Of a DNA stretch of 64,000 nucleotides, positions 40,701 to 52,375 are shown one piece after another; the stretch's first letter is position 1, and every line of letters begins with the position of its first letter. The notes beneath the pieces were generated by a model. It saw nothing but the letters and a program-made list of their open reading frames with translations. It did no database searches and was not told the origin of the DNA. A program made the position numbers and the translations under genes. The stretch is from Effrenium voratum. Its lineage: Eukaryota > Sar > Dinophyceae > Suessiales > Symbiodiniaceae. The stretch lies in contig CAUJNA010003737.1 in NCBI GenBank assembly GCA_963377175.1, forward strand, positions 1 to 64,000. Direction: 5' to 3'.

Positions 40701-43700
40701 GCTTTCTGTGGCGCATCAGGTTCTTGAGCGTTTGCAGGAACGTGTTGTCAAAGAGCATATCCTTGCATCAGATTGTTTTGCAAGGCAAAGCCATCGTCCA
40801 AGCCCATCGTCCTCCAAAAATTGGAAGAAGAACTCAGCGCTGCGCGGCCATCCTCACTGGAAAACCGACCAGGGTTGGATTGCCGACCGCCGCGCCTGCT
40901 CTCCAGGTTAAATCTAGCTTCTGGCCCCTGTACCCGCAGAGCCTGGGCCGAGAAAGGGGCTGAGAGGGGGCTGTGGCAGGTTGTCTCCCTCAGCACAGTT
41001 CGATTTAATAGGCCAGGGGGCGTCCGATAATCGACATGGAGCACCGTTGCTTCACGGATTTTCTTCAGGATGCTCCCGTCAGAATCCCAGTTGGTCCACT
41101 GCCTTAAACATTCCAAGCAAAACACTCCCTTAGTAAGATGATTTGGTTAAGACCCTCTCAAGATTTCATGTCAAGGGGCGCGGCAGTCTTTCCAAGCACA
41201 TGGTCCCTCCAGTGCATCAGGGCAATACAAATGTCGACAGTGCCCTTCCCATTGAGGGTGCCGTTGAAGGCCCTCCATGTAAGCATGTCTGCCCCCAAAT
41301 GCCCGTTTTTCCAGCCATCATACCTGAGCGCGCAGGTCAGAAGGCAGAATAGTCTTAGTTAGTACCCCCCTCCGGCATCTGAGCCTTACTGCCTCATTGT
41401 TTACGGCCAAAGTGTGTAGGTGGCTGTGTGTGTGTCTATTTTGTTCAGGTGTCCAAGCTAAGGAGTTTGCTGGTTGCAGTGTTCAACCCCTCAAAGGTAC
41501 CAAACTGGTTTCTCACAACCGGGGCCACAATGCCAAGGATTGTTCAGAAAGAGTTTGTCTGACGTTCCGAGCAGTCTCTGAATGGGAAAGTTGTGTTTCA
41601 GCGGCTCTTTTTCAGGCGGCTTGTCACCCTTCTCTTTTTGTTGTTTAACGTTGGGCCGGGCATCTTATAGAAAAATCAGCAGGGTCTGATTGCGAGAGCT
41701 TCGAAGGGGAAAGTTGTGCTTCAACACACTGCTTTTTTTGTTTAACGTTGGTTGGGTTCTTGTAGAAAAATGAGCAGGGTCTTGTGAGAGCTTCCGGGCG
41801 GTCTCTGAAGGGGAAAGTTGTGTTTCAACGGGCGGCTTGTCACCCTGCTCTTTTTGTTGTTTAACGTTGGGCCGGGCATCTTATAGAAAAATGAGCAGGG
41901 TCTGATTGTGAGAGCTTCCGAGCGGTCTCTGAACAAAAAAGTTGTGCATCAGCTCTTTTTCAGGCAGCTTGTCACTCTGCTCTTTTTCTGTTTAATAAGG
42001 GTTGGGCATCTTTTAGAAAAATGAGCAGGGTCTTGTGAGAGCTTCCGGGCGGTCTCTGAAGGGGAAAGTTGTGTTTCAACGGCTCTTTTTCAGGCGGCTT
42101 GTCACCTGCTCTTTTTAACGTTGGGCATCTTGTGGAAAAATGAGCAGGGTCTTGTGAGAGCTTCCGAGCGGTCTCTGAAGGGGAAAGTTGTGGTTCAACC
42201 CCGTTTTTGTTTAACGTTGCTGGGGCATCTGGTAGAAAAATGAGCAGGTCTTGTGAGAGCTTCCGAGCGGTCTCTGAAGGGGAAAGTTGCGTTTCAACGG
42301 CTCTTTTTAGGCGGCTTGTCGCCCTGCTCTGTTTTTGTTTAACGTTGGGCATCTTGTAGGAAAATGAGCAGGGTCTTGCGAGAGCTTTCCGAGCGGTCTC
42401 TGAAGGGGGGAAAAATGAGCAGGGTCTTGTGTGAGCTTCCAAGTGGTCTTTGAATGATGGGGGAAGAAGCCAGCTGGCGATATGTGGCGGTTGGTCAGCT
42501 TTTTCACCTTCCTCGGGACTCCCTCCTCTCAACCAAAGGGGACTACTGGAAAAGACGTGTTGCCTGACGAACATTCAATCAGGGCACCGTGGGAAAATGA
42601 GTCGAATGAACATCTCTAGAACCAATATGACAAACAAGGCTGGGAATGAGTGAGGATATGTTCTTCTTAACGCGTGGCGAGGGACACAGCGTGGAATGCC
42701 CAGAGCAAATTGTTCGATGTCCTTGCTTTGTTAACGATCATCTGGAGTTTCGTCCAGTTGTTGAAGGGGTTGTCTTCCGTGTTTTCCTCATCCGCAGTCA
42801 GCAGTAGCTGCAAAAGGTTGTTGTTGCTAAACACCCGACGCCCCATTGTAATGGCAGTGTCCACGAATGCGTCGGTGACCTTTTCCTCCTCATTGGCGGC
42901 CTTGAAGCTTGCACTGTAGGCTTCGCAGAACGCGGCAACACCTGACTGCAATGATCATGTTTGAATTAGCCGCGGAGTTCTGGAGCCTGTGCTCATGACA
43001 CAATACAAGAAACATTAAATACAATGACAAGGAATACAATCAGCTCAGCTCAGATGAGGCGCGCATTTCACCTTTGGCCTTTTCCATGCGTGCCTTGCAG
43101 TTCAGAACAGAAAACATTTTTTGGAGAGTGGTGAGGGCCAAATTCTCCTTGTCTGAAATCAGGTTCTGCCTAATGTTCGCAGCCATGAAGTAGATATCAT
43201 CATCTGCGGTAGCTGTCTTGTACTCTACCGACACCTGCAACAAAGGCACAGCTTAGGTTGTTTAAATCCAACGGCCTGGGTTGAACTTGACTTTAAAGTA
43301 CCGCATGAGTCCAACCACTTCAGATTCAGCTTGCGATTTGATAATGAGTGCCCCGCTGACAACGCGAACGATTTCCACGCTGCAAGCTTCTCTTCGTCGT
43401 TCCTGTCGCGGTGGATAGACCTTGGTAGCGGGGGTTCCGTTTTCAAAAAGTAGGCCTAGACTAGCGACATAAAACTCCAACACTCCAACGTGCTCATTCT
43501 GGTTGGGCCGAGCTGCAGAATGAAGGCCATTATGTTTTCTGGTGGGCTGATGGGTTTTGCTTGAAAAGCTTGGCACCCGTTTCCAACCCAGTCGTTCACA
43601 GGAGGGACTGCAATCTGAAGAACTCCATGAAAGGGCGATGGTTTGGCATAGTAGCGATCCGAAAGGTCGTTCAAGGACTTGTGCCGCAAAGGGACCTAAC

Positions 43701-44312
43701 AATCAAGATGAACACACATTTCTCTGCGCAAGACTCACTCTAATCGCTGAACTTAGGAGCAGGCTGCTGGATCAGGGTTGAACAGAACATCACATTTGAA
43801 CAGGTTCTGGCTGCACTGATAGGAAATAGTCTCCCCCTGCTTCATCAATGTAGCTCTGGCAGCCCCAGACTCAAAGCATGCCTTGGTAAGGCCGGTGTGT
43901 CTCGCCCAGTGAGGATTACATGTTTTCAAGCTGACGTAATTTTGAAGGGTTGCTTGGCGAGCGCCGTGGCCAAAAGGCAGCGGATCCTCAGACCCGATTC
44001 CCGGCCACAGGTTCCCTGTCAACTCGGATAGAGCGTGTGCAGCTGAAGCGTGAAGCTCCGCGTTGTAGGAAGCACCTGCGTGGAACATAAAGTGGCAGCG
44101 CGGTTCCAGAATGTTCAAGTCATTAGGTCACTGTTCATTGAAAAGAAAATTGTGTGGCCTGAAGAGATTGACTCGTTCTCCTCATCCAGAAGCGGCGCTA
44201 CTGAGGACCCTGACTTACCTCTCTTGGAGGCTGGCGCCGGGGCGCCGCCCGAGGTCCTTTTGACCTTTCCCCCCATTGCCTTGCCCCCTAACCGCCACAC
44301 GCGGCCAGGCAC
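37794..44312 (-). pseudogene. Large multi-exon gene of unknown function in the giant transposon
   Basis: A series of minus-strand exon-like frames with consistent protein character: 44312-44115 (Lys/Gly-rich), ~44060-43755 (HASAAHALSELTGNLWPGI), 43690-43470, 43440-43265 (SVEIVRVVSGALIIKSQAES), 43249-43045 (DDDIYFMAANIRQNLISDK), 42951-42667, 41125-40750, ~40490-40355 (EVTEWNEHAELAARISSIEE), ~40200-40050, 39988-39800, 39458-39200, 39172-38910, ~38850-38640, 38770-38340 and finally 38165-37794. The last exon has a poly-Glu tract followed by a Lys/Ala-rich tail (KPKAKAKAKGKSAAKPKNK). The stretch EFNIGGVLDLAPSDKFAFC...PYVGVAFTVEHV (~38500-38395) resembles the SAM-loop of a class I methyltransferase, a weak hint. 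Exon borders, start and unity as one gene are not proven; the family is not recognised. Confidence 0.4.
41560..42450. repeat. ~100-130-bp minisatellite in an intron
   Basis: About eight copies of a unit containing AAAAATGAGCAGGGTCTTG, GAGAGCTTCCGAGCGGTCTC, GAAGGGGAAAGTTGTG and TTTAACGTTGGGC, with varying deletions. It sits between exon-like frames of the unknown gene. Confidence 0.85.
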
Positions 44313-44404
44313 TGAAGCACTAAGACAAACTCGTTCTTGATCCTTCTTGCCGGCACAATGGGCAAAGGCTTAAGACACCCGATGCAATGAACCAGCTGTT
44401 TTTA

Positions 44405-44750
44405 CAAAAATAAATTAACTGCGGGTTTTGCAAAACTAAAAGTCTCGCATTTAAGCTAATCACTGTTTTACCGGTAGGGCCCCGGGGGCCCTACCCTTAG
44501 GACAGTCGGTAGCGCTACCGACTGTCGTAAGCAACCCCGTGACATTGTTACATGCATCTTGGGTTAGGCCCCGGCGCGCTTAAAACAGCCCAAAAAACGA
44601 CATCGTTGAACCGGGGGGGGTTGCTTACGACAGTCGGTAGCGCTACCGACTGTCCTAAGGGTAGGGCCCCCGGGGCCCTACCGGTAAAACAGTGATTAGC
44701 TTAAATGCGAGACTTTTGGTTTTGCAAAACCCACAGTTAATTTATTTTTG
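44405..44750. repeat. 346-bp foldback element with nested palindromes
   Basis: Arms 44405-~44539 and ~44613-44750 are inverted copies, ~97% alike. Within each arm are two further palindromes: GTAGGGCCC-CGG-GGGCCCTAC-like and a perfect 24-bp one around GGTAGCGCTACC. Outer ends are CAAAAATAAATTAACTG. No clear target duplication and no coding sequence. A MITE-like element or cruciform-forming site, lying upstream of the unknown gene. Confidence 0.85.
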
Positions 44751-47329
44751 GAACAATGAATTTGAGGCTACTCGGAGTGTTCTGTTTTGACTGCTGCGTG
44801 CCCCGCAGAGCTGCCCCTACTACTGGCGCCTACTACACCCCTGAGGCCTACCAGCTCCCCCTAAACATCGCTTTCGATGTGTCAACCTCCAAAAAAAAGC
44901 TGATGGCATCCTCAGCCGTCATCTTCAGAAGGATATGGGCCAGTTCCTTGCCAATTTCTTAAGGGAAACTTGAAACACTCAGCAAAACTAGGCGGCAGCA
45001 TTTCATGCGAGAAGTAACTTTGGGCAAGGTTCACGGTCGGTGCGTTGCTCCGTTTCCGTGACAAAGGCCACAGCGTTCGCAGCAACGGTCTTGAACCTGT
45101 TGCACTTTTCCTTAGCAGTTTGCAAATTGTGTCATAGAAAAAGTAGCTTGGCATGGTTGACCGTGCCCGGCCCTGGTTCACCTGCGACGGAGTTTCCAAA
45201 AAAGCCTCCTTCTCATTCAGGACCCGCCAAGGCGGCGAAGGAGCGGAGGCCAGGACCGCAGCTGATCGGGGGTGGGCGGCTTGAAACGCCGGACTCACCC
45301 AGGCAGTCCTCGCAGCTTTCGCCTGCCTGCAGATGAAGCACGTGTTCGGGGAAGCCCCTCCTTTTTTGATGTTTGCAGCTTGGGTGCTTGTATGAAATGA
45401 GGGCGCCACTTGCGCCCTGGGTGGTGATGTACTCGGGACTCACCGCTGCCCTCAGGACTACTTACTACAACAACGGTCTCATAGCCTTTTTCAACTTAAA
45501 CACAGAGACCCAGTCTGCAGTGTCAGTCCAATTCACCCTGTTCACTCTAGCGCATGGTCGTCAAAAAATCTAAACTACCTACAAACAAGACACACAGGGA
45601 GTAGCTATAACCTCCCAAGTAGGTAAGTCAGGTGGCCCCTGAAGAACGCGCCACATGAAAGGGCCGAAGAAACCCTATTTCAACATGCGCAGACGGGCGC
45701 ACTGCGGCGCCCCAAAAACGAAGGCTGCAAATGCGCCACTGGTGCTCAACTTGTTGGGCTGACGTTGAACGACAGCATCAAGTGGCCTCATCGCGTGGTC
45801 GAGACGATCGCTAAAGCCCCAGGGCCCGGTAGTAACATAGTTAGTCACTATTGCGTGTTGGTCGCTAGGGGGTAAACCCGCCACATGTTGGCAGCGAGGG
45901 ATCAAGCAACGCAGGGTTCCCCAAACGTTGAAAGTGTTTCATGGGATGTTGGCTCTTTTCCACCCACATGTATGATGTCACGAATTGGCAAAGGTTTCTA
46001 AACTTGACTGCTTTGACTTTACAAGTTTGCAGCGAAGGGTAAAGCAAGCCAGGGCTCTCCGTTCTGATATGGGCCACCTGTTGAGGCAAGGGATTGGGCA
46101 TCACCTACTCTTTCAAAAGACAGGACCTGACGAGAGTAAACGAAGAAGGTGCCCCAATTCAGCCATGCTAGCGGTGGCCTCTACCAAAAGAGGTCAAATG
46201 ACTCCAAAGGCCAGTTGAACAGGCGCCCTTGTTTTCTTTCGTCTGGGTGGTTTTGCCCTGAAAAAGGGCGCCTGTTAAACTGACCTTTGAAGTCAGCCGG
46301 GTATATAGCCGAAGAAGTGGACATTGTCTTGACCCTTGTCTTAGGTGGTCCCCACACTTTCCAAAACCAATCGTAAACAACTCAGTGACCCCACGGCGGC
46401 CCCTACTCTTTCAGAAGACAGTAACCGAAGTAACTTTAGGACCTACAGAGGCTTCCCCAGCTTCAGGCCCCCCCCCCCCCCCGGGTGAGTGCTCCAACAA
46501 AGCAGGGTTTCGCCAAGCGCCCCTAGTTTCTTCCAAAGGGCGGTTGCAACCTGCGTTTGGCCCCCAAGGCTTGTAGAGCTTGAAGCAGCTTCGTTGTAGC
46601 CAAGCTGGGCGGCACCAACACCCTTGCTTTGCTCAGATAGCCCGGTGCAACAGGTGGTGGGCCTTGACAGGCAGCCAATCTTGAATGTTAACACTTAGTA
46701 CTAGCCTGGCTTGAAGTTTGCAAAGTGTGTCTTGTGAAGGCTTTTCCCTCAACATTGAAACTTTGGACTCACGGTGTGCGCCTTCGACTGCCGCATTGCC
46801 TGGGCGACAGGAGGATTCTCACTTTGTGGGCTTGAGAGTACCCGCTCACAAGAAAGCTAGGGTGGACCAGAGGGGTCTCTCCAAAGAAATGTTACCTGTT
46901 TGTTGAACCTCCCTGTTCCTTCTTGTTTTTAGTGGACTGGGAGAACAGCTGCCAACCTAAGCTTTGTTTGGGTTCATTGAAGGACACCAATAATGGTCGC
47001 AAGAGGCAGGCAACAACAGTAGACAAACATAACTAGTCCCTGTGAATTCTTAACCACGCATCCAGTCCATGTCAAGCCGCGCTTGGCAACATCTTTTAAG
47101 TACGCTGTCTTCCTCTTCTTGGCCGCTTCACCGTGCGCCAAAGCTTGGGCAGCTAATTTGCGCTTGCCATCTTTTACCAGCCCCTGATTGAACGCAAGGA
47201 TGCCTGGGCTGACAAGAGATTAGACACGAGGTTCCCCTGATGTGAGGCATGCAATATGCTCAAATAATATTCAACTGCATCAATGAATGTAGTCCGAAGC
47301 ACGTTTTGACTGAAGCTTTGACTCATTGA
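44751..47329. other. Transposon interior with exon-like fragments and a hairpin
   Basis: Minus-strand frames at ~45190-44910 (RARSTMPSYFFYDTICKLL) and 45443-45215 could be further exons but show no domain. 46200-46228 and 46266-46294 are 29-bp inverted arms (three mismatches) around a 37-bp loop. A run of 17 C is at ~46469. 45850-46060 has related GCAGCGARGGRTMAAGCAA words. Nothing else is supported. Confidence 0.5.
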
Positions 47330-49446
47330 AGTGCTTTTCTTTTTCGTGCCGCTTGGACCACAAACTTGCGGCCATCTTGCTGATCCGCAATCTAAGCCCT
47401 TTGTCGGCCCCAGCCTGTTTGGAACCCTGTGCATTTGCGACTGCGTCCCGCACACTGGTCCTCCTCTGCCTGAGCCATTCCTCTGCATTCTGCGCCTTGC
47501 CTTCAGGTAGCTTCGCTCGGCGCTGGTAGCAGAGGCGCTTGGTGGACTCGGCAAAGCCAGTGGCCATTTTTGTGGAGGGGGGACCCACCCAAAAGAAAGT
47601 GGCAGGTTCCCGTTTGGGCTCCCATTTGAAACAAGTACAAATCAAAATTCAACACATGCCTTCAATGGAAAATCCGGGGTTACACGAGTTGACAAGGATC
47701 AATTAATTGTGTGAAGAGACCCCTTTTGCAGGAAGGGGACGGACGGACAAATGCACGTCACAGTACACAGTCATGTTTGCGCTGCTCAATCACGGGTTGG
47801 GCAAGTTTGACTCTTTGCCTTGCACGCGCAACACAGTAGAAGAAGCAGGTTGCCGGTTCAGAGCCAGGGTGCTTTTCTGTCTGACCCATAGTGGTTCGCC
47901 TGGCATCGGACATTTAGACTATTCCCCTCTTGAAACTCAATGGCTCTTGAAATTTTTCATGCCCAACGATCAAAGGTTCAGTACTCAAGACCCGTACCCG
48001 TACGCATTACGAAATTCATGGGCCAAGCTGCCCACTCCAGCTGAGCCATGCGGATAAGCCTCAGCTGTAATGATTGCCTGTAATGATTGCCCGTTGGTCT
48101 CAAAGGTTGCCCCTTTAAATGATACAAGTAACTCTGCGCGCTCGCCTTCTGGAAAGCAAATGGCTCTAAGCTCGTCATTGGCAAGATCAGTGGTCACCTC
48201 TCGTTTGCCTTTGAGCCACCCACCTGCTGGAAAAGTCCTCTCAACCCCTGAGGAGCTGAAGCCCCACGCGAGGCATCGTGTGATCACGTAGTGAAGGTGG
48301 CCAACTTCGCGACGGGCCTTCTTTTCCAAACGAACCTGATTGGCCATGGAAAGATTTTGGGCCCCTCGAATTGCCAAACAGCGTCAAAAGCCATGTTAGC
48401 TGGGCAGCAGCTTGGCTCCACGCTTCTAAGGGGCGTAGACCGTTCTTTTGCTGGAGCGCCTGCGCGACAGGCTTCACGCTGCGCAGTTGCAGGGCGAGTT
48501 CTTCCTCAGAAGGCGGGCTGGGTTGGGTAAGCGCGGTGCACTGGTTCCACAAGTTGGTGTCAAGGCCCTTGGTTTTTTTCCTCCTCTGTTTTCTGTTTAG
48601 AGCGTCCCCAAAAAATACAGCTTTTCAAATCCCAGACCCCAGCCCAAGCCCTCAAGCTGCACTGCAGTCAATGGGGTCTCTAGGGAACGAAACACACAAA
48701 CTTGACTAGGTTGGGAAATTTCATCAACTCAAAGCAGGCACATCGCCAAGCTGAAGAGAAATCAATATGCCTGGAGACAAACTGCTAAGCTTCGTGCGGC
48801 GGCCGAGTCGCCGCTGGGCGCTTGAAAAACACAGATAACCGTCGGATGACTTCATCTCCCCGGCGCTGGGTCATGTTCTGCAAGTCGTCAAGAAACGCCC
48901 CCATGACGTTAAATATCTCAAAATCCGGGATTTCAGCCTCAACCGCGGTACGTACAATGGCCACCCAGTTCTTCATCCTGGGCGGGGTTGGAGGGCAACC
49001 ACCAAATGACGACGGCAAAACGCATAATTTTTAATCGAAGGCAGTAAAAAAAAGAAGGAACTTCCGTGTTGCGGCAACTAATTGAAAGCTAGCTCTCTGA
49101 GTCAGATGACAAGAGACGGAATAATAAGCCCGCGAGAAAAAATGCGCGCGCGCGTGTGGTGGGGGAATAGAACGCGCAGAGCAAAAAAGGCGTGGCCCTG
49201 TGCGTGAACTGGCGTCTCCGGAGACGTGAAAGCTAGCCTGTTCGCGGCATCTGGTCGGATCATGTTCGGACGGGGTCGGACCGCGTTCGGCGCCGGGCCC
49301 ATTGGCACGGCAACGCAGAGGTTTCGCAAGGTTTAAATTGCGTGGCAGGCGCAGCATTTTAGGCAAGGTCGGGTGCAGATCTCATGGCGTGGGCAGCATT
49401 CTCGTGGTCGAGTGCAGATTTCGTGACAGGCGCAGCACTTTCGCAA

Positions 49447-50095
49447 GGTTAGGTGCAGGTAGAGATAGCTACATAGATGGATAGATAGATAGATAGAAAA
49501 TACATACAGATAGATCAACTCAATAGATAGATGGATAAACAGATAGGTGGAGGTAGAAGATTGGCAGATAGATTGATAAATACAGAGGGATAGGTAGGTA
49601 AAACGAGAGAGACAGACGACAGAGAGATAGATAGAGAAAAAGAGAGAGATAGATATAGGTGGATGGATAGCTAGATAGAAAGAGAATATAGATAGATAAA
49701 AAGATATAGGTGGATAGATGGATAAAAAAAAGAGATAAAAACAGGTTACAGATAGATAGATAAATATAGAGACACAAATACTTGAGACATAGACTCATAT
49801 GGATGGATAAAAGAGAGATTAAAGGTTGATGATTAAAAGAAAGAGGACAGATAAAGAAATAGATAGAACGAGAGATGAGATATACATATAGATAAATAAA
49901 TAGATAGATAGATAGATAGAAAAATAGATAGATAGATAAATAAAACAAGACATAGACAGATACACAGATAGATAGATAGATAGATCGATAGAGAAAGATA
50001 GAGCAACATAGATAGTTAGATAGATAGATGGATAGATAGATAAATAGACAGATAGATAGGTAGCTAGGTAGGTAGGTAGGGAAGAACGAAAAAAT
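49447..50095. repeat. GATA/TAGA microsatellite region
   Basis: About 650 bp of interrupted GATA repeats (GATAGATAGATA runs at ~49480, 49900-49935, 49965-50050) with AGAGA patches, in a presumed intron of the transposase. Open frames on the minus strand are pure SIYLSIYLS shadows. Confidence 0.9.
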
Positions 50096-51481
50096 GACGG
50101 AAACATGAGAAATAGTGAAAAGGAAGAAGAAGAGAAACAGTATTTATGAAAAGAAAGAGAAACACATCTTAGTATTTATGATTGAAACTTCCGCCCACCG
50201 GCTTCGCCAGCTCTGCTGGTAGTGATTCTCTGATGTCACCCTTAAACTCGGACAAGGTACCTACCCAAGACTTTGTCTAAGAGGCTTGGCTTGATCTTGT
50301 GGCCGCCAAGGCTTTTCACCCGGTTGCCAGGCAGTCTCACCAGGAAAGGTGCATGTTCCAAACGATTCCTTAGGGATCGGGGAAGCGCGAAACTGGACTA
50401 TCCTGTAGGCAAAACCGGTTCCAGTTCAGATGGAAATGGGACTGTAACTTCACCTGACAAGGATCTTCGCCTCAATCAACCGAGCAGGTTCGTCATAGTT
50501 AGGCTTCCACAACCGACTGCAGCAAAGAGGCAGCATCGTGGATGCGTACGTTCCATGGGTCCCCCAGAGCGCGCCCTCGCAAAACAGGAACTCGATTGTT
50601 TGTAGAAACCTTGGCCACTGTTGAAAACAAAGCGGCAACACCGATAAAAGGCGCAAGAACCCGGCCCCAACTTGGCGAGTTGAACCCTAAATGAGGTTTG
50701 CAAAGAATATAATAAGCGCGCAACAATGTCTTGCCAAGTAGCTTCTCAAGCTGAGAACGAAGGCTGAGAAGATCAAACCCCTCCGAGTCCGCCACGCGAA
50801 GCAACCCCATGTGCTCGTCCAAAGCGTCCGCGACGGACGCCAAAGTCCTGAGCAAACCACGGGGCCAGTAAAACCAAAATAATAAACGAAATCAGCCGGG
50901 AATCAACACGCATTCGACATCTATTCTCGTGAGAAACGCCAGGCAGGCAGCGCCCTCAGCCTGCACAACGCTCGGCCAGTTACAAGTTCAGGCGCCGCGG
51001 TAAATTCGAGCCTTCGATTTCCGTTCAAGAGCGATCTCCTCCTGAGCCATGGGAATGACAAGCAAAGCGCGAAGCTCGCCGAGAACGCGAACTCTTAAGC
51101 CCGCCAAGAGGCACAGGTCTTCAAAATAGATGGAAGGTGTAGGCACGTGCGCCCGATTGGTGTTCTCAACGACTCAAACCTTGCAAGACGTCAACGAGCT
51201 TAACTTAGTCGTATGGTGGTTTTCTTTGTCCACTTAAGGCAGCAGCCTGTGTTTGGCCGCGCTCAAACTCTTGCATGTCCAGCCTTTGTCAACCTTCACG
51301 TGAGCGCTGAACCTCGCCTGGCGACGCCGAGCATTGCCGCATGAGTACCAAGCTGACTTCAAGCAACGCAGAGCGTAGCGCGCCGCTGCAATAATATGCG
51401 CAAGCCGCTTTTTGCCCCGATCTTAATTGTGCACGTTCTAAAATGGGCTAGAAAAGCACCGATGAAACTGAATGTAATCAC

Positions 51482-52375
51482 TCAGTAGAAGGATGCAAAG
51501 GATCGGTGCAAAGGAGGCCTTTGGCCGACCAAGCTGTTGTGCTGCGAGCTCTTCGGCGCCCCGCCATGAATTCGAGTTTCCTCGTCATTGATTGGGTTGT
51601 CGCCCTCGTTGTCTGAGTCACTAACAAGAAAGGGCTGGGATCCCCATGAAGCAGCAGAGGCTGTAAAGAGAGTCTTGTCGCCATCGCTGCGCCAGGTTTC
51701 GCACTGGGTCTCATCGTCTTCGTCTTGGCACCGAGGCGCGGCCGTGAGCACCTGCGCCTCGTTTCTCGGAGCCGTGAGCATGACCATACTTTTTTCCAGG
51801 CGCGAGGTAGCTGCCGAGTCCAACCCCCATGGCTGGGATTCAAAGAAGCTATCCGGGTTGTTGACGGGCTGGGACTCGTCCATCCATAGGGGGCTACCAT
51901 CAACTTGGGAAAGTAGGAGCTTGTCGTTGTAGTCGAAGATACCAGTAGGCTGGGAATCAGGGTGGGGATGATGTGCCTCCGGGGAATCAGGCTCTAAGTC
52001 AATCTGGGTGTCATCAAACTGGGTGTTTGGCCACTCATCATTGTTGCCCTCCAAAAAGTTCACAGCCACCCCAAAGCTCCCAGAAGACTGGAGCATCGAA
52101 GCTTCAATGGCAAGGTCTAAGGCATCGCATGACGGCTGGCTGGCGAAGTTCTTTTCAACGCCACCCCGCACTGAACGACAAGCAGGCGTGCGACAGGACG
52201 AGGCAAGCTTTGGTTTGTCAAACTGGTTGTGTTTCACTGCCATCAAGTTTGGGATTTTGTTCAACAACACCTCGCCGCGTGTCTTGCTCGATGCCATTGT
52301 TCCAGCTAGGCCAAAGCGCACCGACGGGCTGAGGGCTGGTTTGATCCAAACAAAATCCCATTCAACAATGTTCAA
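51482..52375 (-). CDS. Acidic SQP-repeat protein (up to 297 aa) in the giant transposon
   Basis: The longest unbroken frame inside the transposon (51482-52375). A more conservative start is MASSKTRGEVLLNKI, ~25 residues in. The second half repeats short (D/E/G)SQP motifs (HPDSQPTG, DESQPVNN, FESQPWG, GSQPF) within an acidic, Ser/Asp-rich, probably disordered background. It lies between transposase exons on the same strand, so it may be an exon of that gene or an intron-nested gene. No family recognised; SQ-dense acidic regions can be kinase targets or activation domains, which is only a guess. Confidence 0.5.
   Translation of the reverse strand: MNIVEWDFVWIKPALSPSVRFGLAGTMASSKTRGEVLLNKIPNLMAVKHNQFDKPKLASSCRTPACRSVRGGVEKNFASQPSCDALDLAIEASMLQSSGSFGVAVNFLEGNNDEWPNTQFDDTQIDLEPDSPEAHHPHPDSQPTGIFDYNDKLLLSQVDGSPLWMDESQPVNNPDSFFESQPWGLDSAATSRLEKSMVMLTAPRNEAQVLTAAPRCQDEDDETQCETWRSDGDKTLFTASAASWGSQPFLVSDSDNEGDNPINDEETRIHGGAPKSSQHNSLVGQRPPLHRSFASFY

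Noticed and set aside
49520..50106. Membrane-protein-like frames in 49.5-50.1 kb
   Set aside because: They are translations of the GATA microsatellite (SIYLSIYL).
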